Position numbers and translations under genes: made by a program. Positions 26,073-34,740 of a stretch of 64,000 nucleotides of DNA are shown here, in pieces; position 1 is the stretch's first letter; each line of letters starts with the position of its first letter. The notes below the pieces were generated by a model. The model ran no database searches. It saw nothing but the letters and a program-made list of their open reading frames with translations, and was not told the origin of the DNA. Source of the stretch: CATQHL01 sp965242895 (GTDB lineage Bacteria; Actinomycetota; Acidimicrobiia; Acidimicrobiales; CATQHL01); assembly GCA_965242895.1 (NCBI GenBank), contig OZ251507.1:2604001-2668000 (forward strand). The letters run 5' to 3'.

Positions 26073-27245
26073 GTGAAGCGCAAGCCTGCACGTCCCTTGG
26101 TTTCCTCGATGCCCTCGGTTTCCCAGCCCTCCGTTCCCGTTCCGGCTGCCCAGCCCGTTTCGCTTTCCCAGCCTTCTTCGTCCGTTCCGTCCGTCCCTTT
26201 ACCCCAGCCTGTGCAGACTTCTGCTCCCATTCCATCCGCCCCGGTTTCTCCGTCTGGTCAGACCGTTCCGTCCTCCTCGTCTGGCCAGCCTGTTTCGGTC
26301 TTCCAAGCCTCTGCCTCCGTTCCGCCCGTTCCGTCCGTTCCGTCTAGCCGGCCTGTTTCGGTCTCTCCGTCTAGTCAGCACGCCCCGTCCGTTTCGTCTT
26401 CCCCGGTCTCTTTGCCCGTTCCGGCCGCCCCGTCTTCTCCGCCCGCTCCGTCTTCCTCGTCCGCCTCGCCCGTTCCGGACGTCAGCGTGAGCGTCCGAAA
26501 CCTCACGGTCGATTTCGGGGCGATCCGCGCCCTCGACGGGGTCGGCTTTGACTTGCCCACTGGCTCGCTTACTGCGGTCATCGGCCCGAACGGGTCGGGC
26601 AAGACCACCCTTCTGCTCGTGCTCGCCGGTCTGCAGCAGCCGACTGCGGGGAGCGTCTCCGAGCTGTCGTCGGTGGCGTTCCTGCAGCAGCAGAACGGGC
26701 GCGACCCCCAAAACAGGGTCATTCCGTTGATCACGGCGGAGGTGCTGGTGATGGGTCTTTACAAGCGCCTAGGCCACTACCGCCGCATGAACGCCGCCGA
26801 GCGGGACTTGCTGGAGCGAACCGCTGAGCGCATGGAGGTCGATGACCTGATGCGCCGCCAGTTTTCGGAACTTTCAAGCGGGCAGCGTCAGCGGGTGCTA
26901 GTAGCTCAGATGCTCCTGCAGCAGGCGGACATACTGCTGATGGACGAGCCCATTACCGCTCTCGACTTGGCCAGCCAGCAGCGCATCATGGAGGTGATGA
27001 AGGAAGAGTGCGCTAGGGGAGCCGTCGTAGTGTTCTCAACCCATCATCTCGACGAAGCCCGTCAGAGCCGTCACGTGCTGATGCTGGCCAACCGGCTGAC
27101 TGCGCAAGGGCCGCCCGAACTGGTGCTGACCAAAGAGAACCTCGAAGCCCTCTACGGGGGGCGCGTAGTTCAATGCAGCCAGGTCTGTGAAATATGCGAA
27201 AACAGTGTGATTGTTCTGGACGACCATGGCCACGGGTCGCACTGA
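26073..27245 (+). CDS. znuC: Metal (zinc) ABC transporter ATP-binding protein
   Basis: The ABC domain spans residues ~135-360: Walker A GPNGSGKTT, Q-loop FLQQQN, signature LSSGQRQRV, Walker B ILLMDEP and H-loop STHHLDEA. Order and neighbours identify it as the ATPase of the zinc importer encoded on the other strand. Residues 1-130 are a Pro/Ser/Val-rich tract (repeats of PSVPVP, SSQPVS type) that no ABC ATPase needs; it is built from short C-rich DNA repeats. The GTG at 26073 is the longest start; translation may begin further in, nearer VSVRNLTVDFG. The C-terminal Cys/His tail (CSQVCEIC, then HGHGSH) could bind metal. Confidence 0.88.
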   Translation: MKRKPARPLVSSMPSVSQPSVPVPAAQPVSLSQPSSSVPSVPLPQPVQTSAPIPSAPVSPSGQTVPSSSSGQPVSVFQASASVPPVPSVPSSRPVSVSPSSQHAPSVSSSPVSLPVPAAPSSPPAPSSSSASPVPDVSVSVRNLTVDFGAIRALDGVGFDLPTGSLTAVIGPNGSGKTTLLLVLAGLQQPTAGSVSELSSVAFLQQQNGRDPQNRVIPLITAEVLVMGLYKRLGHYRRMNAAERDLLERTAERMEVDDLMRRQFSELSSGQRQRVLVAQMLLQQADILLMDEPITALDLASQQRIMEVMKEECARGAVVVFSTHHLDEARQSRHVLMLANRLTAQGPPELVLTKENLEALYGGRVVQCSQVCEICENSVIVLDDHGHGSH

Positions 27246-27282
27246 GCGGGCTGGTGGCAGCCCCTGTTCTTCGGTCGGTCGG

Positions 27283-27455
27283 GCGTTGACCTTCCTGGTC
27301 TTCCCCTCGCCGGAGGAGAGTTGACGCCTAGCCCTCGACCTGCTATTCGTTCAGGCGTTGATCTTCTTTGGTCTTAGTTCCGGCGCGGCATCAGCTCAAA
27401 CCCTGGCAGACCAAGGCGGTGTTCGGGCGTTGATTTTCCTTGGTCTTAGTTCCGG
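27283..27455 (+). repeat. Three direct repeats at exact 72-bp spacing
   Basis: GCGTTGA followed by CTTTGGTC/TTCTGGTC-type sequence begins at 27283, 27355 and 27427; the last two share about 28 bp. Non-coding. Confidence 0.75.
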
Positions 27456-27637
27456 CAGCCTTCAGTTTCAGTCTCTCGTTCCCTTCAGTGTCCCTCCTAT
27501 GTCCTGTCGCCCTCTATCAAGTCTTGATCTCGGTCGCAGCCCTTGTCCGCGCCCTTCCGGTCTCGGCTTTAGCTTTAAACCTCGGTTTGTGTTCTTGCGC
27601 TTCTGGGCACTGAGCGGTTTGCGCTTCTGCTTGGTTT

Positions 27638-27758
27638 GCGTTTCTGCGTTGCTGCTTGGTTTGCGTTTCTGCGTTGCTGCTTGGTTTGCGTTTCTGCGTT
27701 GCTGCTCGGTTGGCGCTCCTGCGTTCCTGCTCGGTTGCCGCTCCTGCGTTCCTGCTCG
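27638..27758 (+). repeat. 25-bp tandem repeat, about five units
   Basis: Units start at 27638, 27663, 27688, 27713 and 27738. The first three are nearly identical (GCGTTTCTGCGTTGCTGC then TYGGTTK); the later ones drift. They lie directly downstream of the zur gene. The rest of 27246-27773 has no gene. Confidence 0.8.
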
Positions 27759-27773
27759 CCAGCGCTCCCGCAC

Positions 27774-28256
27774 TTAGCTTTTGTTCTCCGCCCCGGCGCA
27801 CTTGGAGCAGTGTCCGATGGCATCCACGGTGTGATGGTTCACACTGAAGCCGTGCTCGGCTGCCACCGCTGCTAGACCCTCGGCGATGGCGGTCTCAACT
27901 GAAGGGGTCAGCACCACGTCGGTCACTCTGTCGCAGGACACACAGATGAGATGGTGGTGGTGCTCTCCTAGGTGTTCGGCCAGTTCGAAGTGAGACCGCT
28001 TGGCGCTGACCGCTAGTCGAAGCACCACCCCGGCCTCTTCCAGCACGGCCAGGGAGCGGTAGGCGGAACTCTGCGAGAGGCTTTCGCAGCGCTCCAGCAT
28101 TCTGGTGATGGTGATGGGCTGACCCGCCGACATCAAAGCAGAGACGACCTCCCGCAGGTTCGCCGTGTAGCGCCGCTCGCGAGCCCGCAGGGCGCTAGCG
28201 ACTTCGTCGTGGATCGGGTTTTCGGTGTGCGGGTTTTCGGTGTGCGTGTCGGTCAT
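27774..28256 (-). CDS. zur: Fur-family zinc uptake regulator (Zur-type)
   Basis: The start is set at ATG 28256 (MTDTHTENPH), giving 160 residues, the usual Fur-family size; a longer in-frame reading to 28412 runs into repeats. Residues ~20-85 form the winged helix (YTANLREVVSALMSAGQPITITRMLERC...SAYRSLAVLEEAGVV). The dimer/metal part has EHHHHLICVSCDRVTDV near residue 98-114 and the C-terminal CSKCAG, giving the two Cys pairs of the structural zinc site. With zinc bound it should repress the uptake genes through the palindrome at 25736-25752. It lies in the same cluster, 7.5 kb from the island. Confidence 0.88.
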   Translation of the reverse strand: MTDTHTENPHTENPIHDEVASALRARERRYTANLREVVSALMSAGQPITITRMLERCESLSQSSAYRSLAVLEEAGVVLRLAVSAKRSHFELAEHLGEHHHHLICVSCDRVTDVVLTPSVETAIAEGLAAVAAEHGFSVNHHTVDAIGHCSKCAGAENKS

Positions 28257-28573
28257 ACTGCTGAGGTTGGTGAAGGAGGGTCGACTTTGAAGAAGCCTCG
28301 CCGGAGCGTCCCGGCGAATGTCGGCGAATGCCACCGGTGCGTCCGGCGAATGGCCGTTGTGGTGGCAGGATAGGCAGGGTGCTGCGTCGCCGCGAATACC
28401 GGAGGCGAGCATTTCGCTGCCCAGCCGTTGTGGTGGCAGGGGTAGGCAGGGTGTTGCGTCGTGCTGTGTTTGGTGGGGCGTTGTTGTTGTGGGCGGTCGT
28501 TGCGGGTGCCGTTGTGGTGGCAGGATAGACAGCGTGCTGCGTCAGTTTCATCAAATATTTGCCCACGCCTCCG
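28257..28573. repeat. Intergenic region with three ~37-bp repeats
   Basis: GCCGTTGTGGTGGCAGG followed by a TAGGCAGGGTGCTGCGTC-type block starts at 28353, 28424 and 28508 (offsets 71 and 84 bp). No gene is seen; the region must hold the divergent promoters of zur and the aminotransferase gene. Confidence 0.7.
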
Positions 28574-30379
28574 ATGACGGACGCATCTGAGCAGGGTCGA
28601 TTCAGCAGTGCTCAGGCGCAGCCGACAGCGGGATGTGCCTCGGATCAATCTGGAGCGTCCTTTTCTTCTCTTCAAGCTTCCGCCGATCCCGCAGTTGATC
28701 AGGCAGCTGATCCCGCAGCCGATCTTGTAATCGATCACGTAGTAGATCATGTAGTAGATCACGTTGACGTAGCGGCCAAGCGCTCTGGCCGCAGCCTGAA
28801 GTGGGAGGTCGACGAGCGGGTCGGCGGCCAGGGGGAGGATCTGGACGCCAAGTGGGGCGGCGAGCAGGGGAACGAGTGGGACGGCAGCCGGATGGATGAG
28901 GGGGACGCTAGGTGGAGTGGCGAGCAGGACGGCAGTCGGGGGGACGAGCAGGGGGATGAGCTGGACGCCAGGTGGGTCGGCGGCCAGGGTGGAGAGCAAG
29001 GCGCCAGCCAGGGGATCGACGCGGGCGGTCCCGCTGGGGTCTGTAGTACTGCTGATCCTGGCGCGGCGGGCGGCGTCCCCGACCTCCCCAGTGAGGTTCA
29101 ATCTGCGCCTGAGCCGCTTGGCCAGGTCGAGGCTCACCCACTAGATGGCCAGGTTTTCGCTTCTGGTCCGCCTACTGGCCCGTCTTCTGGTCCGCCCTCT
29201 GGCCCGTCATCTGGCTCGCCCACTGATTTCGACCGAGAGGCTGTCCTCCCGCCCGTCCTCTCTGCTGCCGTCCCGCCCGTCCTCCCTGACGTCATCCCTG
29301 CCTGGATCGCCGAGCACGACCTGGGGCCTCCGCAAGCCGTGCGCAGCGCCCTACGACGACTAGCGGAGTTGCCGGACGTGGGATACACCCGACGCTCCGA
29401 GGAACTGGGACGGGCATTCGCTGCCTGGGCGGGCGGGCGCTACGCCTGGCGGCCTGATCCCGACCTCGTAGTTCCCACCTCGGACGTGCTGCAAGGCATC
29501 TGGGCATGCGTGAGCGCCTTCTCCGAGCCTGGCGATGGGGTGGTGCTGTCGCCCCCGGTTTATCCGCCGTTCTTTGATGTGTGCCCTAGCCTGGGGCGGA
29601 GCGCCTACCTCTGGCCGCTCCGGCGGTCGTCCGACGGATGGCTTCACGACACGGACGAACTCGCCGACCTGCTGGCGGCCAACCCCGACTGCCGTGTCTT
29701 GCTGCTCTGCAGTCCGCAGAACCCCACCGGAAGGGTCTACGACCTCGGGAGCCTGGAGCGGATAGTCGGCTTGGCCGCTGAGCACGACTTGGTGGTCGTC
29801 AGCGACGAGATACACGCCGACCTGGTGTATCAGGGTTTCCGGCACCGCCCGTTCTTGAGCGTTCCTGGGGCGGCGGAGCGCTCGGCGGCGCTTTTCTCAC
29901 CGGGCAAGAGCTTCGCTGTCTCCGGCCTGCGAACCGCCGTGGTGGTCTTCGGCAGCGAGGAAATGCGCGCCCGCTTCACGCGGCGGATGCCGCGTCACCT
30001 GCTGGGTGACGTGAGCCGAGCTGGCAGCGAGGCGGCGATTGTCGCCTGGGAATCCTGCGAGAACTGGCTGGACAGCCTGCTCGAGCTCCTGGGCGGCCAC
30101 AGACGTCGCATCGGCGAGGTTTTGGCGGAGTTCCCCGAGGTCGTCTATCACCCTCCTGAAGCGACCTTTCTGGCTTGGCTAGACCTCTCGCGCACCGGCC
30201 TTGGGCACGACCCGGCCGAGACGCTGCTGCGGGAAGCACGCCTGCGCCTGTCCCCTGGGGGCGAGTTCGGCGACGGCGGAGCTGGGCACGTGCGGCTCAA
30301 CTTTGGCACCTCCAGCGCTTTGCTGGAGGAAATGCTCAGGAGGTTGACGGCTTTGTTCAATGCCTCCGCTGGCGAGTGA
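28574..30379 (+). CDS. MalY/PatB-type PLP-dependent aminotransferase (cystathionine beta-lyase-like)
   Basis: The catalytic part, residues ~245-600, is a fold-type I class I/II enzyme of the MalY/PatB group: PAWIAEHDLG at the start, YTRRSEELGRAFAAWAG, SPPVYPPFF, CSPQNPTGRVY, VVVSDEIHADLVY and SPGKSFAVSGLR with the PLP-binding lysine. Such enzymes cleave cystathionine or cysteine C-S bonds, or act as aminotransferases. Residues 1-240 are a low-complexity Gly/Asp/Glu/Gln and then Pro/Ser tract (repeats of GGEQG, LDAxW and SGPPSGPSSG) without family counterpart. ATG 28574 is the longest sensible start, but the real one could be near 29220. A link to zinc genes is only positional. Confidence 0.82.
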   Translation: MTDASEQGRFSSAQAQPTAGCASDQSGASFSSLQASADPAVDQAADPAADLVIDHVVDHVVDHVDVAAKRSGRSLKWEVDERVGGQGEDLDAKWGGEQGNEWDGSRMDEGDARWSGEQDGSRGDEQGDELDARWVGGQGGEQGASQGIDAGGPAGVCSTADPGAAGGVPDLPSEVQSAPEPLGQVEAHPLDGQVFASGPPTGPSSGPPSGPSSGSPTDFDREAVLPPVLSAAVPPVLPDVIPAWIAEHDLGPPQAVRSALRRLAELPDVGYTRRSEELGRAFAAWAGGRYAWRPDPDLVVPTSDVLQGIWACVSAFSEPGDGVVLSPPVYPPFFDVCPSLGRSAYLWPLRRSSDGWLHDTDELADLLAANPDCRVLLLCSPQNPTGRVYDLGSLERIVGLAAEHDLVVVSDEIHADLVYQGFRHRPFLSVPGAAERSAALFSPGKSFAVSGLRTAVVVFGSEEMRARFTRRMPRHLLGDVSRAGSEAAIVAWESCENWLDSLLELLGGHRRRIGEVLAEFPEVVYHPPEATFLAWLDLSRTGLGHDPAETLLREARLRLSPGGEFGDGGAGHVRLNFGTSSALLEEMLRRLTALFNASAGE

Positions 30380-30964
30380 TTGCTGGTAAGTGGCCGCTGG
30401 TAAGTGGCTGTTAGAAAGTGAGCGCAGGCAAGTCACTGCTGGTAGGTGGCCGCTGGGAACTGGCGTTTGACTTTCTGACTAGGCCTGTTTGCTGGATTGA
30501 CCTAAGTTTCCTCAGTAGGTGGTGTTTAGTTAGGTAGGCGATAGCCACTTCGTAGCGGCCCGCTCAGTCACAATGCAGGTGGCAGCGCAGCCTGCGTTGG
30601 TCAGGTAGGTGATCTCCACTTCGTAGCGGCGGCTATAGCGAGGTGGAGGTCGATCATCAAGGTCGCAAGCAACCCAGCCGCCACGTCGACTCGCTTCCTG
30701 GTGTTCATAGCGAGGTGGAGTATGGAGGTTTCCCACTTTCGAAGTCGCCGAGGTGTCGTCACTTTGAAGGTGGCGCCCGTCGCGGGGTAGACGACAAATG
30801 GGATTGAGGCATCCCCCTTCTACTAGCACAAGACAGCATCGCCCGGAGAGCCGCGGGGAGGGCGTCGGATGGGATTGGGATGTCCAAGACCAGGCCGGCT
30901 GCCTGGCGTAAATTTCTCGAGGTCGCGGGGAGGGCGTCGGGGGGGTTGGGATGCCCGCTTCCTG
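30380..30964. repeat. Gene-free spacer with offset repeats
   Basis: CCACTTCGTAGCGGC at 30546 and 30617 (71 bp), ATAGCGAGGTGGAG at 30635 and 30707 (72 bp), and CGCGGGGAGGGCGTCGG at 30852 and 30922 (70 bp). GCTGGTAAGTGG-type repeats occupy 30381-30460. No gene is seen. Confidence 0.6.
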
Positions 30965-33559
30965 CTAGCGCAGGGAGCTAGCGCCCGGGGGAGGCCGCGG
31001 GGGAGGTGTCGGCGGGGAGGGATGCGGCGGGCGGGTTTGGGTTGTCCAGTTGCCGTTTTCGGGTGAGTAGGTGAGTTGTTGGTTGTTGTTGTGCAGCCAT
31101 CGGTGGTGGTGCCCGCAGATGGCTGCGAGGTTCTCGATGTCGGTTGTTCCTCCTTGGGTGTTCCATTCTTGTACGTGGTGGATTTCGCATAGGTGCATGG
31201 GCGCCTCGCAGAGTACGCAGCCTCCGTCGCGTACCGCGACGGCTAGGCGTTGGTGGTCGTTGGCGAGTCGTCTGCTGCGTCTGAGCCAGAGGGGCTGCCC
31301 GTTGCCTCCGAAGATGATTGATGAGAGTTCAGTGTCTGGACTGAGTTCGCTGAGGATGTCTGGGGGGACCGGTCCGGTTCCGAGTATTTCGCATCTTCCG
31401 TCGGGGTTGGTGCCGTCGAGGACGCCGATGTCGGCGATTACGACTAATTGGGCGGCGTCCTTCGCCTTGGCCCACTTACGCTCACCCTCCCGACCCCCGT
31501 TATTCGGAGCGTGCTCACCAGGGGCGGGCGACCAGTTCCCGGGCACGAGCGGCGAGGCGTCTGGATCCTGGCCTGTCCCTGGCTCTGGGTCGTCAACGCT
31601 CCGCCCGTTCTCGGGAATAAGCGGCAGGTCGTCTAGACCTCTGTTGTTGTCTAGACCTCTGTTGTTGTCTTCGTAGTCGTCTAGATCCCTATTGCCGTCG
31701 TCTGATTCTCGGTTGTTCCGACCAGGTTCGCTCTCAGTGTGTCCAGAGGGTACGCCGTCGTCGGTGCCGCCAACTCCGGCGTTCTCCGAACCTGGGGGCG
31801 TGTTTTCAGTGTCGGTGGGGTGAGGGTCTTCGATGCTGTTGCCATCTGATGTTCCGTTGTTCCGGCTGGGTTCGTTCCTGTTTTGGTTTGGGGACGTGTT
31901 TCCGGTTTCGCAGGTGCGCGCGCCTCTTGTTTTGTTCGAATGCGGCTGCCGGTCAGGGTGCTCTGCTTGCGGCTGCCGGTCGGAATGCCCCGGCGGCGCC
32001 TGACGAGAAGAGCCCCCCACCGGCGCCCGGCGGCTGGGGCGTCCCTCCTGCGCCCGCTTGGCGGGGCGTCCCCCCTGCGCCCGGCGGCTGGGGCGTCCCT
32101 CCTGCGCCTGCCGGCTGGGGCGTCCCCCCGGCGGTCGGCGGGCGGAGTCATCTGTGTCTGGTCTGTGGGCGGGTGTGGGTTTTCCTGTGAGGAGTTCGAA
32201 GATGGCGTCGCAGCAGCGTTGCTGGGGAGTGCGGCGAGTGTTCGGCTGCCCGTCCCGTCCTCCGTCCTCGCGCCACAGAGAGTCAGTGTGACGGTCGACG
32301 CTCTGGCGGAGGAGGTTGAACGAAATCGGGTCGAACAAAGCCCGGATCACCCCCATCCCCGTGTCGTCCTCGGTGTACAGCGAAGCCTGCCGCCGCCTGC
32401 GCTGCCACTTCAAACGAGCCCGCCCCCTATCTGGAGCGTGCCTGCCCGCGAAGGAGCGTGTCTGCTTGTAGTACTGGTCGATCGGCGTTTTTTCAGCCGA
32501 CTTCAGCAGCCGCTCATCGTTGTCTACGGGTTCCGCTCCGCACTCGGCGCTGGCGTCGGCTAACGCCGCGGCGTGTTCGAATGTGATCGACCCAGACCGG
32601 AGCTTCTCGGACGTGTTCGGCATCTCTTCTAGACGCTTGGCCACGCGCTTGAGCCGGCGGATTTCCCTGTTGGCGAGTTTGGCGCGTCCGCCGAGCAGAT
32701 GCACAGCGTCAGCCCCCTTGTCGTCTTTCAGAGTGATCGCAGCCACTGAGCGCAGCAGGTCGGATGTCCGAGTGCGGATGCGGCCGAGCGTCGTCGACAA
32801 CCTCTCCAATTCGCTGGGTGTCATCTTTTCCGCAGCCACCCGCCCGAGAACTTCCAACGCCATATCCGCAGCATCCACACCATATACAGGTGGAAGAGCA
32901 TCCCTAGGTGGGCGGTCGTTTGCTGTGGCTGGGCGGTCGTTTGGTTCCGGTGGGCGGGTGTCTGCTGTGGCTGGGCGGTCGTTTGGTTCCGGTGGGCGGG
33001 TGTCTGCTGTGGCTGGGCGGTCGTTTGGTTCTGGTGGGCGGGTGTCTGCTGTGGCTGGGCGGGCGTCTGACGGGGCTGGGAGGGTTCCCGTTATCTCCTG
33101 ACGAATTCCGCTACCGGATGAGCATCCCCCTTCACGCCGTCCACTCTCGGTGGCGTGAGCTGGGGCTGGGGTTGAGGGGTTCGTGTTCTGGCCGAAGTCG
33201 ACTGCAGGTCGTCGACCCTCGGCGGCGTCTATTGGATGTGCTCCGTTGGTCGTTCCGCCGGCTGCGCCTTGCTGTGTCAGCGCATCCTCTGCAGGAACTC
33301 CGTTCGGGTACCCGATGTTGGTCGTTCCGCCGTCTGCGCCTTGCTGTGGGAGAGTCCGCAGAGCGACCCGCCCCTGACCGGAGAGTTCGTTGGTCGTTCC
33401 GCCGTCTGCGCCTTGCTGTGCATGGCCTTCGCTGCCGCTGATTATGTCTGCTGCTGCGCCGGCCACGTATTTCTTCAGTGGCTGCTCCTTTCCCTGGTAG
33501 AGGGGAGTTTTTCTCATAATTTCAAGAGTATCAGGGGGGTGTGACAATGATAGATGCAT
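30965..33559 (-). CDS. DUF222 / HNH endonuclease-domain protein
   Basis: An 864-residue member of the DUF222-HNH family, multi-copy in actinobacteria and often carried by mobile DNA. Residues ~220-480 are DUF222 (DMALEVLGRVAAEKMTPSEL..., GSITFEHAAALADA...). The HNH domain near residue 785-835 has CVLCEAPMHLCEIHHV, then NLAAICGHHHRWLH. Residues 1-215 hold two repeat blocks: QQGADGGTTN every 24 residues (three times), then PPEPNDRPATADTR every 14. A middle region (~490-700) is Arg/Pro then Asp/Asn-rich low complexity. ATG 33517 (MRKTPLYQG) is an equally good start as 33559. The reaction is presumed DNA cleavage; the host role is unknown. Confidence 0.85.
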   Translation of the reverse strand: MHLSLSHPPDTLEIMRKTPLYQGKEQPLKKYVAGAAADIISGSEGHAQQGADGGTTNELSGQGRVALRTLPQQGADGGTTNIGYPNGVPAEDALTQQGAAGGTTNGAHPIDAAEGRRPAVDFGQNTNPSTPAPAHATESGRREGGCSSGSGIRQEITGTLPAPSDARPATADTRPPEPNDRPATADTRPPEPNDRPATADTRPPEPNDRPATANDRPPRDALPPVYGVDAADMALEVLGRVAAEKMTPSELERLSTTLGRIRTRTSDLLRSVAAITLKDDKGADAVHLLGGRAKLANREIRRLKRVAKRLEEMPNTSEKLRSGSITFEHAAALADASAECGAEPVDNDERLLKSAEKTPIDQYYKQTRSFAGRHAPDRGRARLKWQRRRRQASLYTEDDTGMGVIRALFDPISFNLLRQSVDRHTDSLWREDGGRDGQPNTRRTPQQRCCDAIFELLTGKPTPAHRPDTDDSARRPPGGRPSRQAQEGRPSRRAQGGRPAKRAQEGRPSRRAPVGGSSRQAPPGHSDRQPQAEHPDRQPHSNKTRGARTCETGNTSPNQNRNEPSRNNGTSDGNSIEDPHPTDTENTPPGSENAGVGGTDDGVPSGHTESEPGRNNRESDDGNRDLDDYEDNNRGLDNNRGLDDLPLIPENGRSVDDPEPGTGQDPDASPLVPGNWSPAPGEHAPNNGGREGERKWAKAKDAAQLVVIADIGVLDGTNPDGRCEILGTGPVPPDILSELSPDTELSSIIFGGNGQPLWLRRSRRLANDHQRLAVAVRDGGCVLCEAPMHLCEIHHVQEWNTQGGTTDIENLAAICGHHHRWLHNNNQQLTYSPENGNWTTQTRPPHPSPPTPPPRPPPGASSLR
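32922..33056 (+). repeat. 42-bp in-frame tandem repeats in the HNH gene
   Basis: Units start at 32922, 32964, 33006 and 33048 (partial). They encode the 14-residue PPEPNDRPATADTR repeats on the minus strand. Confidence 0.85.
33246..33418 (+). repeat. Three in-frame repeats at 72-bp spacing in the HNH gene
   Basis: TTGGTCGTTCCGCC followed by a TCTGCGCCTTGCTGT-type block recurs at 33246, 33318 and 33390. They encode QQGADGGTTN three times, 24 residues apart, with unrelated 14-residue segments between. Confidence 0.85.
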
Positions 33560-33677
33560 ATATAAATTGCTTTTAATCCCAAAAAATGACTTTAAAAGCA
33601 GATAACTTGAGAAAGTATTTATATGTAGACAGATTTATATGCTGACAGACAGCCTGAGTGCCAGAGCAGAGGACTTC

Positions 33678-34120
33678 GGGCGTGGAGCAAGTTGAGGTTG
33701 GGGGAGTGGTGCGTGGGGGTCGAGAGGTGGCGCCGGCGGAGGGCGGCTTTGGGCGTGGAGCAAGTTGAGGTTGGGGGAGTGGTGCGTGGGGGTCGAGAGG
33801 TGGCGCCGGCGGAGGGCGGCTTTGGGCGTGGAGCAAGTTGAGGTTGGGGGAGTGGTGCGTTGAGGTCGGTGGGTGTCGTCGGCGGAGAGGCGGCTTTGGG
33901 CGGGAAGTGATTGAGGTTGGGGGGAGTGGTGCGTTGAGGTCGGTGGGTGTCGTCGATGCTCAGAGGGCTGTGGGCGGGGAGCAACTTGGGTGGGGGAGTG
34001 GTGCGTTGAGCTTGAGAGTGGCGTCGGCGGTCAGGTGGCTTTGGGGCGGGGAGCAACTTGGGTGGGGGGAGTGGTGCGTGGGGGTCGCCGAGTGGCGTCG
34101 GCGGACAGACGGCTTCAGCC
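33678..34120 (+). repeat. 73-74-bp minisatellite, six units
   Basis: Units begin near 33678, 33751, 33824, 33898, 33972 and 34045. The core is GGGCGTGGAGCAAGTTGAGG then GGGGGAGTGGTGCGT; the first three are almost identical and later ones diverge. No supported gene on either strand; translations are simple Pro/Thr-rich strings. An AT-rich stretch (33545-33650) separates it from the HNH gene start. Confidence 0.85.
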
Positions 34121-34348
34121 AGAGATCAAATAAATTCGGAGGAACGATACACAGCACCTAACGTCGAACACAGCACCTGCCGTCAAACTGAGCACCTAAC
34201 GTCAATTGGTTTTCAGAGGGTTTTAACACATAGTTTCCCCTGTCAACTCGAGGTTGGGAGGTGCCTCAGAGGACGGAACTGATTGATCCTCACTGGGTGA
34301 CATTCACCGGTTCCCCTGTCAACTCGAGGTTGGAGGTGACTCAACGGG

Positions 34349-34740
34349 GTGGAAAGTCTTGCATACGATCCCCAAGATTCAAGGACGCAGTCCGTCAGGC
34401 GCAAGCGCCTGTTGGCCAAGATTGGAATCTTGCACACGATCCCGAAAATTTAGGGCAACACCTCCACGCCGCTAGAGGACATCATCATGGTGGAGTCTGG
34501 CACACAGTCCCCAAAATTTACGTTCGAAGCTTGGAGGGCGCTGAAGGCGACGACGTCTGTCGGAAAGTCTTGCATAAAGTCTCTGTCGTTACACCAGCAG
34601 GCGTTATCAGTAGTTCACGGCGACGATGCCTTTGAAAAGTCCCGCACACGCTCCCGACAATTTAAGGTCGGCGGTCGTCAGATGAGCAGCGTCAGCGGCG
34701 TCGTCGGAAAGTCCCGCACACGCTCCCCAAATTTAAGGAC
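34349..34740 (+). repeat. Six degenerate ~70-bp repeats ending in the menB 3' end
   Basis: A motif of GGAAAGTCYYGCAYACG, then CTCCCNAAATTTAAGG-like sequence, recurs near 34349, 34423, 34490, 34559, 34632 and 34706. The last includes the menB stop codon (34733-34735), so the array looks like serial duplication of the menB 3' end. No gene is seen in 34121-34732. Confidence 0.7.

Noticed and set aside
27468..27801. Gln/Asn/Thr-rich open frames over 27.5-27.8 kb
   Set aside because: They are translations of the 25-bp tandem repeat; three frames are open at once, as expected for a repeat of that length.
30965..33559. HNH endonuclease gene as a homing or restriction element of the defence island
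   Set aside because: DUF222-HNH genes are dispersed actinobacterial families; it is 11 kb from the island with no methylase or intron context.
33573..34161. Pro/Thr-rich frames across the 73-bp minisatellite
   Set aside because: All are repeat translations; no start context and no conserved domain.
34349..34740. Regularly spaced ~70-bp repeats resembling a CRISPR array
   Set aside because: Repeat copies are too degenerate, spacers are related to one another in places, the last unit overlaps the menB 3' end, and no cas gene is present.
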